Under the pieces are notes generated by a model, which had not been told where the DNA came from, made no database searches, and saw only the letters and a program-made list of their open reading frames with translations. Below are positions 23,798-29,949 of a stretch of DNA of 29,949 nt, in pieces. The stretch is from [Eubacterium] saphenum. Lineage in GTDB: Bacteria > Bacillota > Clostridia > Oscillospirales > Ruminococcaceae. The stretch is from NCBI GenBank assembly GCA_004555855.1, contig SFJQ01000010.1, positions 1-29,949 of the forward strand, written 5' to 3'. The translations under genes and the position numbers were made by a program. Within the stretch, counting starts at the first letter, position 1. Each line of letters starts with the position of its first letter.

Positions 23798-23898
23798 AAA
23801 GTGATTACAAAGGATTATAGACTGGTTTTATTCAACACTTTGTTGCATTTCGTCAAAATATTATCCTTTAAATTTTCCGGTTCGGAGTGAAAAATAAG

Positions 23899-24567
23899 TT
23901 GAAGCATATTTCTGTCGCGATTGACGGACCTGTCGGCGCGGGAAAAAGCACGGTTGCGCGCGAATGTGCGCGGAGGCTCGGGTTCATTTACTGCGATACA
24001 GGCGCTCTTTACAGGGCGGTCGGTCTTTACTGCGTTGAAAACGGCGCGGATTTGGACAATCCCCGCGAAATCGCAAACGCGCTCGGCGGGATTAAGGCGG
24101 AAATTCGCCTCGTTGACGGCACGCAGCACGTTTATCTTAACGGGCGCGACGTTTCCGAGAAAATTCGCCTGCCCGAGATATCGATGGCTGCAAGCGCGGT
24201 TTCCGCAGTTGCCGAGGTAAGAGCGGCGCTGCTCGGTTTACAGCGCGAAATTGCCGAAAACAACGATGTGATAATGGATGGACGCGACATCGGAACGGTG
24301 GTTTTGCCGAACGCCGATGTGAAGATTTTCCTCACTGCGTCACCCGAGGAACGCGCGAAACGGCGCTATGAAGAGCTGCTCAAAAAGGGCAGCACGACGA
24401 CGTTCGAGGAGGTTCTCTCGGATTTGAACAAGCGCGATTACAACGATTCACACAGGGCAAACGCGCCCCTGAAGCAAGCGGACGACGCAATTCTCGCCGA
24501 TACCACGGGTATGAATTTCGAGGAGAGCGTGGAGTTCGTCTGCAAGGCGGTTAAGGAGCGTTTGTGA
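23899..24567 (+). CDS. cmk: Cytidylate kinase
   Basis: A 222-residue CMP kinase (ATP + CMP/dCMP to ADP + CDP/dCDP). The P-loop is GPVGAGKST at residues 10-18, followed by the CDTGALYRAV segment for nucleotide binding, and DGRDIGTVVLPNA near 132-144; the RRYEEL lid and the DTTGM end are also typical. I prefer the TTG at 23899, which gives the family's standard MKHISVAIDGP start and has GGAGTGA a suitable distance upstream. A GTG at 23887 is in frame but overlaps that ribosome binding site. First gene of a three-gene operon. Confidence 0.93.
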   Translation: MKHISVAIDGPVGAGKSTVARECARRLGFIYCDTGALYRAVGLYCVENGADLDNPREIANALGGIKAEIRLVDGTQHVYLNGRDVSEKIRLPEISMAASAVSAVAEVRAALLGLQREIAENNDVIMDGRDIGTVVLPNADVKIFLTASPEERAKRRYEELLKKGSTTTFEEVLSDLNKRDYNDSHRANAPLKQADDAILADTTGMNFEESVEFVCKAVKERL

Positions 24568-24568
24568 T

Positions 24569-25174
24569 ATGTTTTATTGGATTGGGCGCGCGGTTTTGTG
24601 GCTCATTTACCACATTAAATTTAAGATAAAGGTCATCGGCAAGGAAAATATCCCGAAAAAAGGCGGCATAATCATCGCCTCAAACCACGTTTCCAACTTC
24701 GACCCGCCGATGGTCGGGATTATCTTCAAGGGCGTCTGCACCTTTATGGCGAAGGAAGAGCTGTTTCAGAAGAACAAGCTGGTTTCGTGGGTTTTGCGCC
24801 ACCTTCACGCTTACCCGATAAAGCGCGGCGCAAGGGATTCTTCGGGCATCGACAAGGCGCTCGAGGGACTGAAAAAGGGCTGGAATTTCGTGATTTTCCC
24901 CGAGGGAACGCGCTCCAAAACAGGCGAGCTCGGTAAACCGAAAAGCGGCGTTTCGATGGTTGCGGCGCAGGCGGGAGTTCCCGTTGCACCCGTATTTATA
25001 AAGTATGGGAAAAAGCGCGCGATTCGCAGAAAGGTTATCGTGTCGATAGGCGGGCTGCTCCCCGCGGAGAGCTTCTCCATCAACATCGAGGACAGGCACG
25101 AGATACATAGAATCAGCAAAATGATTATGGGAGAAATTATCAGACTCAAGGAAAACGCTCCCGATTTCGATTGA
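24569..25174 (+). CDS. plsC: 1-acyl-sn-glycerol-3-phosphate acyltransferase
   Basis: A 201-residue PlsC enzyme, making phosphatidic acid from lysophosphatidic acid at the membrane. The catalytic HX4D motif is NHVSNFDPP (His40, Asp45) and the substrate-binding motif FPEGTR lies at 110-115. A hydrophobic N-terminal helix (about 1-18) anchors it. The ATG is one base after the cmk stop and follows AAGGAG in the end of cmk. The size fits the short PlsC form. Confidence 0.93.
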   Translation: MFYWIGRAVLWLIYHIKFKIKVIGKENIPKKGGIIIASNHVSNFDPPMVGIIFKGVCTFMAKEELFQKNKLVSWVLRHLHAYPIKRGARDSSGIDKALEGLKKGWNFVIFPEGTRSKTGELGKPKSGVSMVAAQAGVPVAPVFIKYGKKRAIRRKVIVSIGGLLPAESFSINIEDRHEIHRISKMIMGEIIRLKENAPDFD

Positions 25175-25178
25175 TAGA

Positions 25179-27146
25179 ATGATTAGGATAGAAACAGCCG
25201 AGAATGCGGGATTTTGCTTCGGAGTTCGGCGCGCGGTTGAAATCGCCGAGAAAGCCGCCGAAATTCACGGAAAAGTCTTCACGCTCGGAGAGCTTATACA
25301 TAACGAGGCGGCTGTCGAGGATTTGCACAAAAAGGGCGTTTGCGCGGTAAATTCGGTTGACGAGGCAGCGGGAGAGGTGCTGATAATTCGCTCTCACGGT
25401 GTTCCGAAATCCGAAAGGGAAAAGGCAAATCGGCTCTGCAAAGCGGTTTTTGACGCAACTTGCCCCTATGTCGCGAAAATTCACGGCATCGTCGGCGGGC
25501 TTTCGGAAAACGGCTCGGTTATCGTTTTAGGCGATGAAAATCACCCCGAGGTTGTCGGAATTATGGGCAACTCTTCCCCAAAGGCGTTTGCCGCGAAGAG
25601 CTTTGAGGAAGTCGAGGATTTGTTTAACAGCGGCGCGATAGGCGAAAACGATGAGGTTTCGCTTGTCGTTCAGACCACCTTCGACCGCGAGAGATTTTTG
25701 GATATTTCCCAAAGGATACGGGAAAAATACTCTCGCGTTCAAATATACAGCACAATTTGCAACGCTACCGCAGAGCGTCAGGAAAGCGCGCGGGAGCTTG
25801 CCGGAAGAGCGGCTTTGATGGTTGTCGTCGGAGGCAAAAGCAGCTCAAACACCAAGCGTCTTGCGGAAATCTGCCGCGAATACACAAAAACCGTGTTCGT
25901 GACAAACGCCGCCGAGATGCCCGAGCAGATTGCAAAAAATCTGCCTGCCGACTGCGTAGTCGGTATAACAGCCGGAGCTTCCACACCCGGCTATATCATT
26001 AAGGAGGTTCATCAGATAATGAACGAGGAGATTAAAACCACAAATGAAAATGAGGAGGACTTTGCTTCGCTGCTCGAGCAGGACCAGTCTTTTACGAGAT
26101 TATATACCGGCAAAAGAGTTAAGGCTACAATCGTAAGCGTTTCAAAGAAAGAAGCGGTAGTCGAGGTTGGCGCAAAGCAGACAGGCTACATAGTCCGCGA
26201 AGAGCTCACAAACGACCCCAACGCTGAGGTTGAGGACGTTGTAAAGCCCGGCGATGTTATCGACGCAGTTGTTATCAAGGTTGACGACAATGTTGGTACT
26301 GTCGCTCTGTCCAAGAAGCGTGTTGACGCGGCTCTCGGTCTTGAGAAGCTGCAGGCTGTCAAGGACGCAAACGAAACAATCGAGGGCACAGTAGCTCAGG
26401 TTGTAAAGGGCGGCGTAATCGTAATCTACGAGAACACGAGAGTGTTCATTCCCGGCTCGCACACCGGCATTCCGCGCGGCGGTAAGCTCGAGGACCTCGT
26501 AAAGAAGCCCGTTAAGTTCAAGATTATCGAAGTAAGCAACGAGCGCGGCGGCAGAGTTGTCGGCTCTATCCGTCAGGCAAACAAGGAAGTTCGCGACGCT
26601 GCAAAGGCAAAGTTCTGGGAAACCATCGAGGTTGGTCAGAAGTTTGAGGGCGAGGTTCGCTCTATCGAGAACTACGGCGTGTTCGTTGACATCGGCGCAG
26701 TTGACGGCCTTGTTCACACCGCTGATTTGACTTGGAACCGCGTTGGTCACCCGAAGGATATCGTTAAGGTTGGCGACAAGATTACCGTTATCGTAAAGTC
26801 GTTCGACCCCGAGAAGAAGCGCGTTTCGCTTTCCGCGAAGGACCCCGAGGACAATCCTTGGACAAAGTTTGTTTCCGAGTACAAGAAGGGCGACGTAATC
26901 AAGGCGACAATCGTTTCGATTACCGAATTTGGTGCGTTTGCACAGATTATCCCCGGCGTTGACGGTCTTATCCACATCAGCCAGATTTCCACCGAGAGAG
27001 TTGCAAACATCGCGTCTGTTCTCACCGTTGGACAGGAGGTTGACGTCAAGATTATCGAAATCGACGAGGAGCGCGAGAGAGTAAGCCTCTCCATCAGAGC
27101 GCTTTCCGAGGACGCTGAGCCTGCTGAGGAAGCAACCGAGGAATAA
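25179..27146 (+). CDS. ispH: Fused IspH (HMBPP reductase) - ribosomal protein S1
   Basis: A 655-residue fusion well known in Clostridia. Residues 1-280 are IspH, the [4Fe-4S] enzyme for the last step of the MEP isoprenoid pathway, with cluster cysteines Cys13, Cys95 and Cys194, and His41, His73 and His122. Residues from about 281 hold four S1 RNA-binding domains (about 310-380, 398-467, 485-553, 570-640) and an acidic tail. There is no separate S1 gene in the window. Codon choice differs between halves: the S1 half prefers GTT, GTA, AAG and GAG as in highly expressed genes. The ATG at 25179, four bases after plsC, has only a weak ribosome binding site. An internal AAGGAGGT precedes an in-frame ATG at 26019, so a stand-alone S1 of 375 residues may also be made. 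Confidence 0.93.
   Translation: MIRIETAENAGFCFGVRRAVEIAEKAAEIHGKVFTLGELIHNEAAVEDLHKKGVCAVNSVDEAAGEVLIIRSHGVPKSEREKANRLCKAVFDATCPYVAKIHGIVGGLSENGSVIVLGDENHPEVVGIMGNSSPKAFAAKSFEEVEDLFNSGAIGENDEVSLVVQTTFDRERFLDISQRIREKYSRVQIYSTICNATAERQESARELAGRAALMVVVGGKSSSNTKRLAEICREYTKTVFVTNAAEMPEQIAKNLPADCVVGITAGASTPGYIIKEVHQIMNEEIKTTNENEEDFASLLEQDQSFTRLYTGKRVKATIVSVSKKEAVVEVGAKQTGYIVREELTNDPNAEVEDVVKPGDVIDAVVIKVDDNVGTVALSKKRVDAALGLEKLQAVKDANETIEGTVAQVVKGGVIVIYENTRVFIPGSHTGIPRGGKLEDLVKKPVKFKIIEVSNERGGRVVGSIRQANKEVRDAAKAKFWETIEVGQKFEGEVRSIENYGVFVDIGAVDGLVHTADLTWNRVGHPKDIVKVGDKITVIVKSFDPEKKRVSLSAKDPEDNPWTKFVSEYKKGDVIKATIVSITEFGAFAQIIPGVDGLIHISQISTERVANIASVLTVGQEVDVKIIEIDEERERVSLSIRALSEDAEPAEEATEE
26001..26021 (+). 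promoter_or_regulatory. Candidate internal ribosome binding site and start for free S1
   Basis: AAGGAGGT (26001-26008) is the full complement of the 16S rRNA 3' end. An in-frame ATG at 26019-26021 follows after about 10 bases. It lies exactly at the IspH/S1 boundary (residue 281). The spacing is slightly long, and the three codons also encode the conserved Lys-Glu-Val of IspH, so chance cannot be excluded. Confidence 0.4.
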
Positions 27147-27169
27147 TCCCGAATTAGCCTAAAAAGAAG

Positions 27170-27199
27170 AGCCGCTTTCGTTGTGGAAGCGGCTTTTTT
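27170..27199 (+). terminator. Intrinsic terminator after ispH-S1
   Basis: AGCCGCTT (27170-27177) pairs with AAGCGGCT (27187-27194), extended inward by a G-T and a C-G pair, and a run of six T follows. It starts about 23 bases after the stop codon. Confidence 0.9.
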
Positions 27200-27214
27200 G
27201 TTAATTCAAATCTC

Positions 27215-27254
27215 AAAAATGCAATCCCGAAAAGAGCGATTTCTTTTCGGGATT
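27215..27254 (-). terminator. Intrinsic terminator after the HAD hydrolase gene
   Basis: A 13-bp perfect stem, arms at 27223-27235 and 27242-27254 with a 6-base loop, begins just 3 bases past the stop of the minus-strand HAD gene. A short T-run on the minus strand (A-run 27215-27219) follows. It faces the ispH-S1 terminator, so the two convergent transcripts each have their own stop. Confidence 0.8.
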
Positions 27255-27257
27255 ATG

Positions 27258-27905
27258 TTATTTCAGAAAAATCAGTTTTCTCAGTTCGTCAAGATTTTCT
27301 CCATAAAAATCGGCTGTTTCACGCAACAAATCGGGATTTTTCTCGCTCTTGTCGAACACCGCCGCCGTGATAAAACCGGCACTTTTCGCCGTTTGAACAG
27401 CCGAAAGCGAGTCCTCGAAAACAACGATTTCGCGCGGGCTTGCGCCGAGAAATTCCGCAGCTTTCAGAAAGATATAGGGAGCGGTTTTCGCGCCGTACTC
27501 CGAGCAGGAAAAAATCCCCGAAAAGTACTCGGAAATGCCTGTTCGAGCGAGGGCTGCTTCGGCGAGATTTTTGTCGGCTGCCGTGGCAAGCGCGCATTTT
27601 ATATCAAGCATTTGCAGCGAGCCGAGCAGCCGTTTCACTCCGCTTTTGAGCGGCGCGTCTTTTGTGTAAACGCTTTCGGAAAGCTCGTTCAGCCGCGCAA
27701 TAATTTCTTCTTCGGACAACGAAACCGCGTACTCCCGCTTGAAAAACGCCGCGCTCTCGGGCAGCGACATATCCCAAATCTCGTCACGAAGCCCGTCTTT
27801 CGGCTCAATTTCAAGTGAAATCAGAAATCGCTCTCCCAGATTTTCCCACATTCCCGTGCTGTCGAGCAGCGTTCCGTCAAGGTCAAAAATCGCGGCTTTT
27901 ATCAT
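27258..27905 (-). CDS. HAD-family phosphatase/phosphoglucomutase-like hydrolase
   Basis: A 215-residue HAD superfamily enzyme of the beta-phosphoglucomutase/phosphatase-like group. Motif I is FDLDGTLLDS (Asp8 nucleophile, Asp10 acid/base), motif II the TAAD segment (ALATAADKN, about 104-112), motif III a lysine in the SEYGAKTAPY segment, and motif IV FEDSLSAV. The helical cap lies between motif I and II. Substrate is unknown; small sugar phosphates are usual for this group. It follows mntP by 10 bases and GAGGGGA, which overlaps the mntP end, precedes its ATG. Confidence 0.85.
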   Translation of the reverse strand: MIKAAIFDLDGTLLDSTGMWENLGERFLISLEIEPKDGLRDEIWDMSLPESAAFFKREYAVSLSEEEIIARLNELSESVYTKDAPLKSGVKRLLGSLQMLDIKCALATAADKNLAEAALARTGISEYFSGIFSCSEYGAKTAPYIFLKAAEFLGASPREIVVFEDSLSAVQTAKSAGFITAAVFDKSEKNPDLLRETADFYGENLDELRKLIFLK

Positions 27906-27915
27906 AGAAATCCCC

Positions 27916-28476
27916 TCACAAAATGTGTTCCAGAAACGTTTTCACGCCGATAATCACAAGCACAATTCCGCCGAAAAGTTCCGCTTTTGCGCCGAGCAGC
28001 AGCCCGAATTTTCGCCCGCCGAAAACGCCCGCAAGTGAAATCGCGAAGGTCACCGTGCCGATAAAAGCGGCTGCGGGGACGATTTTCACGCCAATTGCCG
28101 CAAACGATACCCCAACCATCAGCGCGTCAATGCTTGTCGCGGCGGCTTGAAGCAGGATTGTTGGGAAAGACAGGCTTTTTTCTTCGCATTCGCAGTTGTG
28201 TTCACGAAGCTCGCGGACGCTCTCTATTATCATTTTCCCGCCTATGAACCCAAGCACGCCGAGCGCTATGTAATGGTCAACGGACGAAATCAGCCCCGCG
28301 AAGCCGCGCCCGAGAAAGTACCCTGCAATCGGCATCAGCGCCTGAAAAAGCCCGAACATAAGAGCGATAAGCGCGCCTTTTTGGCGGCGTTTCAGGCTGA
28401 AGCCATCGGCAAGCGCCACAGCAAACGCGTCTGCGGAAAGTCCCGCGGCGACAAGAAAAAGTTCGATAAAGGACAT
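27916..28476 (-). CDS. mntP: Manganese efflux pump MntP
   Basis: A 186-residue six-helix membrane protein of the MntP (YebN) family, which exports Mn2+. The two half-repeats each contain the expected acidic helix: GLSADAFAVAL (about 13-23) and AAATSIDALMVG (about 112-123). The hydrophilic loop (HNCECEEKS) between the halves has two cysteines. AAGGTGG precedes the ATG. In many bacteria mntP follows a yybP-ykoY manganese riboswitch; I do not find that motif in the 193 bases before it. Confidence 0.9.
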   Translation of the reverse strand: MSFIELFLVAAGLSADAFAVALADGFSLKRRQKGALIALMFGLFQALMPIAGYFLGRGFAGLISSVDHYIALGVLGFIGGKMIIESVRELREHNCECEEKSLSFPTILLQAAATSIDALMVGVSFAAIGVKIVPAAAFIGTVTFAISLAGVFGGRKFGLLLGAKAELFGGIVLVIIGVKTFLEHIL

Positions 28477-28669
28477 AAAACCACCTTTTGTTCGGCATTA
28501 TCGCATAGTGCCGACTTATGCTTTTGAGCGAGTTCGGCTTGGATTTTACGTCATAGTTTTTTGTGTTCGTGATATAACACTTTGAAAAATCTTGCGGAAA
28601 ACGCCGTGACGCTTTTGATAAAGCGCAGTTTCCCCGAATGCTTATTCAATCGGCTGCGTTTTTGCGAAA
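28477..28669 (-). other. Spacer between tgt and mntP with a possible mntP promoter
   Basis: These 193 bases hold no gene. On the minus strand, TATATC at 28571-28576 preceded by TG one base upstream could be an extended -10 box for mntP; no good -35 box is seen. TCGGCA (28492-28497) and TGCCGA (28509-28514) can form a 6-bp stem just before the mntP ribosome binding site, and GTGTT/AACAC flanks the supposed -10 region. For the end of tgt, CGCAG/CTGCG with inner CCGA/TCGG is a possible weak hairpin without a clear T-tract. Confidence 0.3.
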
Positions 28670-29806
28670 TTACTCATCGGCGGGCTGAGCGAGGAGTTTT
28701 GAGTACTTGTTTGCAAATTCCTCAAAGCAGCCGTTGTCGAGAGCTTCGCGGATTTTTTCCATAAGCTCGTTGTAGAAGTAAAGGTTGTGGAGAACGCAAA
28801 GTCTGCCGCCGAGCTGCTCGTCAGCCTTGAAAAGATGACGGATATAAGCGCGCGAGTGATTTTGACACGCAGGACAGCCGCAGTCCTCGTCAATCGGGCG
28901 CTCATCGGTTTTGTACGCTTCGTTCTTGACGTGGAGGATTCCTTTCCATGTGAAAAGCGTTGCGTGACGGGCGTTTCGGCTCGGCATAACGCAGTCGAAC
29001 ATATCGATACCGCGGCGGACGCCCTCGATGAGGTTTGACGGAGTTCCGACGCCCATCAGATAATGCGGCTTATTGACGGGAGCGTAGGGCATCACGACGT
29101 CGAGAATGTGATACATAACCTCGGCGGGTTCTCCGACGGCAAGCCCGCCGACAGCGTACCCGTCCAAATCCATCTCGGCGATTGTTTTCATATGCTCGAT
29201 TCGGATATCGTCATACGTTCCGCCCTGATTTATCGCGAAAAGAAGCTGCTTTTTGTTGATGGTTTCGTCAAGCGAGTTGAGCCGCGCCATTTCGTTTTTA
29301 CAGCGCACCAGCCAGCGCGTTGTTCGTTCAACCGACTTTTTCACATAATCAACGGGAGCGGGATTTTCTATGCACTCATCAAACGCCATCGCGATAGTTG
29401 ACGCCAGCTTTGACTGAATTTGCATACTTTCCTCGGGACCGATAAAAAGCCGTCTGCCGTCGATATGCGAAGCGAAATACACGCCCTCTTCCTTAATTTT
29501 ACGCAGCTTGGCAAGAGAAAATACCTGAAATCCGCCCGAGTCTGTCAAAACAGGCTTGTCCCAGTTCATAAATTTTTGCAGACCGCCCATTTTGTACACA
29601 ACGTCCTCACCGGGGCGCAGATGAAGGTGATAGGTATTGCATAGCTCAACCTGAGTTTTGATGCCGCGAAGGTCGATGCTGGAAACCGCGCCCTTGATTG
29701 CCGCAGCCGTTCCCACGTTCATAAAAAAAGGAGTTTCGATATCTCCGTGAACCGTGTGCAGAACGCCGCGCCGCGCGAGTTTTTCGTTTTTTTTCAGTTC
29801 AAACAT
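28670..29806 (-). CDS. tgt: tRNA-guanine transglycosylase
   Basis: A 378-residue bacterial Tgt, exchanging guanine-34 in the anticodon of tRNA-Asp, Asn, His and Tyr for preQ1 in queuosine synthesis. Catalytic residues fall in TDSGGFQVFS (Asp89) and GIDMFDCVMPSRNAR (Asp271). The zinc site is Cys309, Cys311, Cys314 and His340. Length matches the family. AAGGAG precedes the ATG. No other queuosine gene is in the window. Confidence 0.96.
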   Translation of the reverse strand: MFELKKNEKLARRGVLHTVHGDIETPFFMNVGTAAAIKGAVSSIDLRGIKTQVELCNTYHLHLRPGEDVVYKMGGLQKFMNWDKPVLTDSGGFQVFSLAKLRKIKEEGVYFASHIDGRRLFIGPEESMQIQSKLASTIAMAFDECIENPAPVDYVKKSVERTTRWLVRCKNEMARLNSLDETINKKQLLFAINQGGTYDDIRIEHMKTIAEMDLDGYAVGGLAVGEPAEVMYHILDVVMPYAPVNKPHYLMGVGTPSNLIEGVRRGIDMFDCVMPSRNARHATLFTWKGILHVKNEAYKTDERPIDEDCGCPACQNHSRAYIRHLFKADEQLGGRLCVLHNLYFYNELMEKIREALDNGCFEEFANKYSKLLAQPADE

Positions 29807-29840
29807 AATTTCTCCTTTAAATATACGCGTAATATTTCTT

Positions 29841-29869
29841 ATTATAACATATTAAACTTGCGGTAACAA
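29841..29869 (-). promoter_or_regulatory. SigmaA-type promoter of tgt
   Basis: On the minus strand, TTGTTA (29864-29869) and TATAAT (29841-29846) are 17 bases apart, with TG one base before the -10 box (extended -10). The transcript would start near 29834, about 28 bases before the tgt ATG. The remaining sequence to the window end is AT-rich and shows no gene. Confidence 0.75.
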
Positions 29870-29949
29870 CATAAAAAAAATTTTTCGTCAAAATCAACAT
29901 AAAATCAGAGAAAAATTTGGTTGAAATGCGGCGCGTGTGAAACGTTTAC

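Noticed and set aside
27183..27818. Plus-strand open frame after ispH-S1
   Set aside because: It begins within the terminator and runs antisense to the HAD hydrolase gene; no ribosome binding site.
28477..28669. Manganese (yybP-ykoY) riboswitch before mntP
   Set aside because: Expected from the family, but the conserved L1/L3 motifs are not visible; only small stems are present.
1..29949. tRNA genes, rRNA, CRISPR arrays and insertion sequences
   Set aside because: None could be recognised on either strand; no regularly spaced repeats and no transposase-like proteins.

Overview
The window looks like chromosome of a Gram-positive Clostridia member, probably an Oscillospiraceae/Ruminococcus-like gut bacterium. 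This is inferred from strong GGAGG-type ribosome binding sites, AT-rich spacers between more GC-rich genes, sigmaA-like promoters, and two clostridial gene arrangements: an ispH gene fused to ribosomal protein S1, and the order FAD-flavoprotein - cmk - plsC - ispH/S1. No rRNA, tRNA, CRISPR array, insertion sequence or integrase was seen.

Layout. (1) 207-1481 (+): a PLP aminotransferase with its own promoter. (2) 3989-1482 (-): an operon of three related membrane proteins, together carrying four copies of a PH-like domain, behind a perfect-consensus sigmaA promoter. (3) 4090-5331 (+): a CPA2-type cation/proton antiporter with a terminator. (4) About 5376-5807: a non-coding stretch packed with inverted repeats. 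(5) 14203-5808 (-): a long operon, again behind a perfect sigmaA promoter: membrane-anchored lipase, phoH, tam-like methyltransferase, ybeY, dgkA and a 1457-residue c-di-GMP signalling protein. The core phoH-ybeY-dgkA is the usual ribosome-quality/lipid-recycling operon; the lipase, methyltransferase and signalling protein are extras. (6) 14305-14427 (+): a 40-residue cysteine-rich protein. (7) 21364-14462 (-): eight phage structural genes in one operon: portal, scaffold, major capsid, two head-tail connectors, a small tail protein, a baseplate-like protein and a fibre-like protein. (8) 21589-23659 (+): an RpiR-type SIS regulator and a flavoprotein. (9) 23899-27146 (+): cmk, plsC and ispH-S1. 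(10) 28476-27258 (-): mntP and a HAD phosphatase. (11) 29806-28670 (-): tgt.

The most unusual region is the phage-like operon. Every gene is open and has its own good ribosome binding site, and the order follows a siphovirus head module. Yet terminase, tape measure, tail tube, lysis, replication and integration genes are all missing, and the flanks are chromosomal genes. That fits either a cleanly reduced prophage or a domesticated capsid-like particle. A 229-base leader before the major capsid gene carries long inverted repeats and may be a structured RNA. Other points of interest are a full-strength internal ribosome binding site at the IspH/S1 junction, the repeated PH-like membrane proteins, and a c-di-GMP protein with one degenerate and one intact GGDEF domain and an altered EAL motif.
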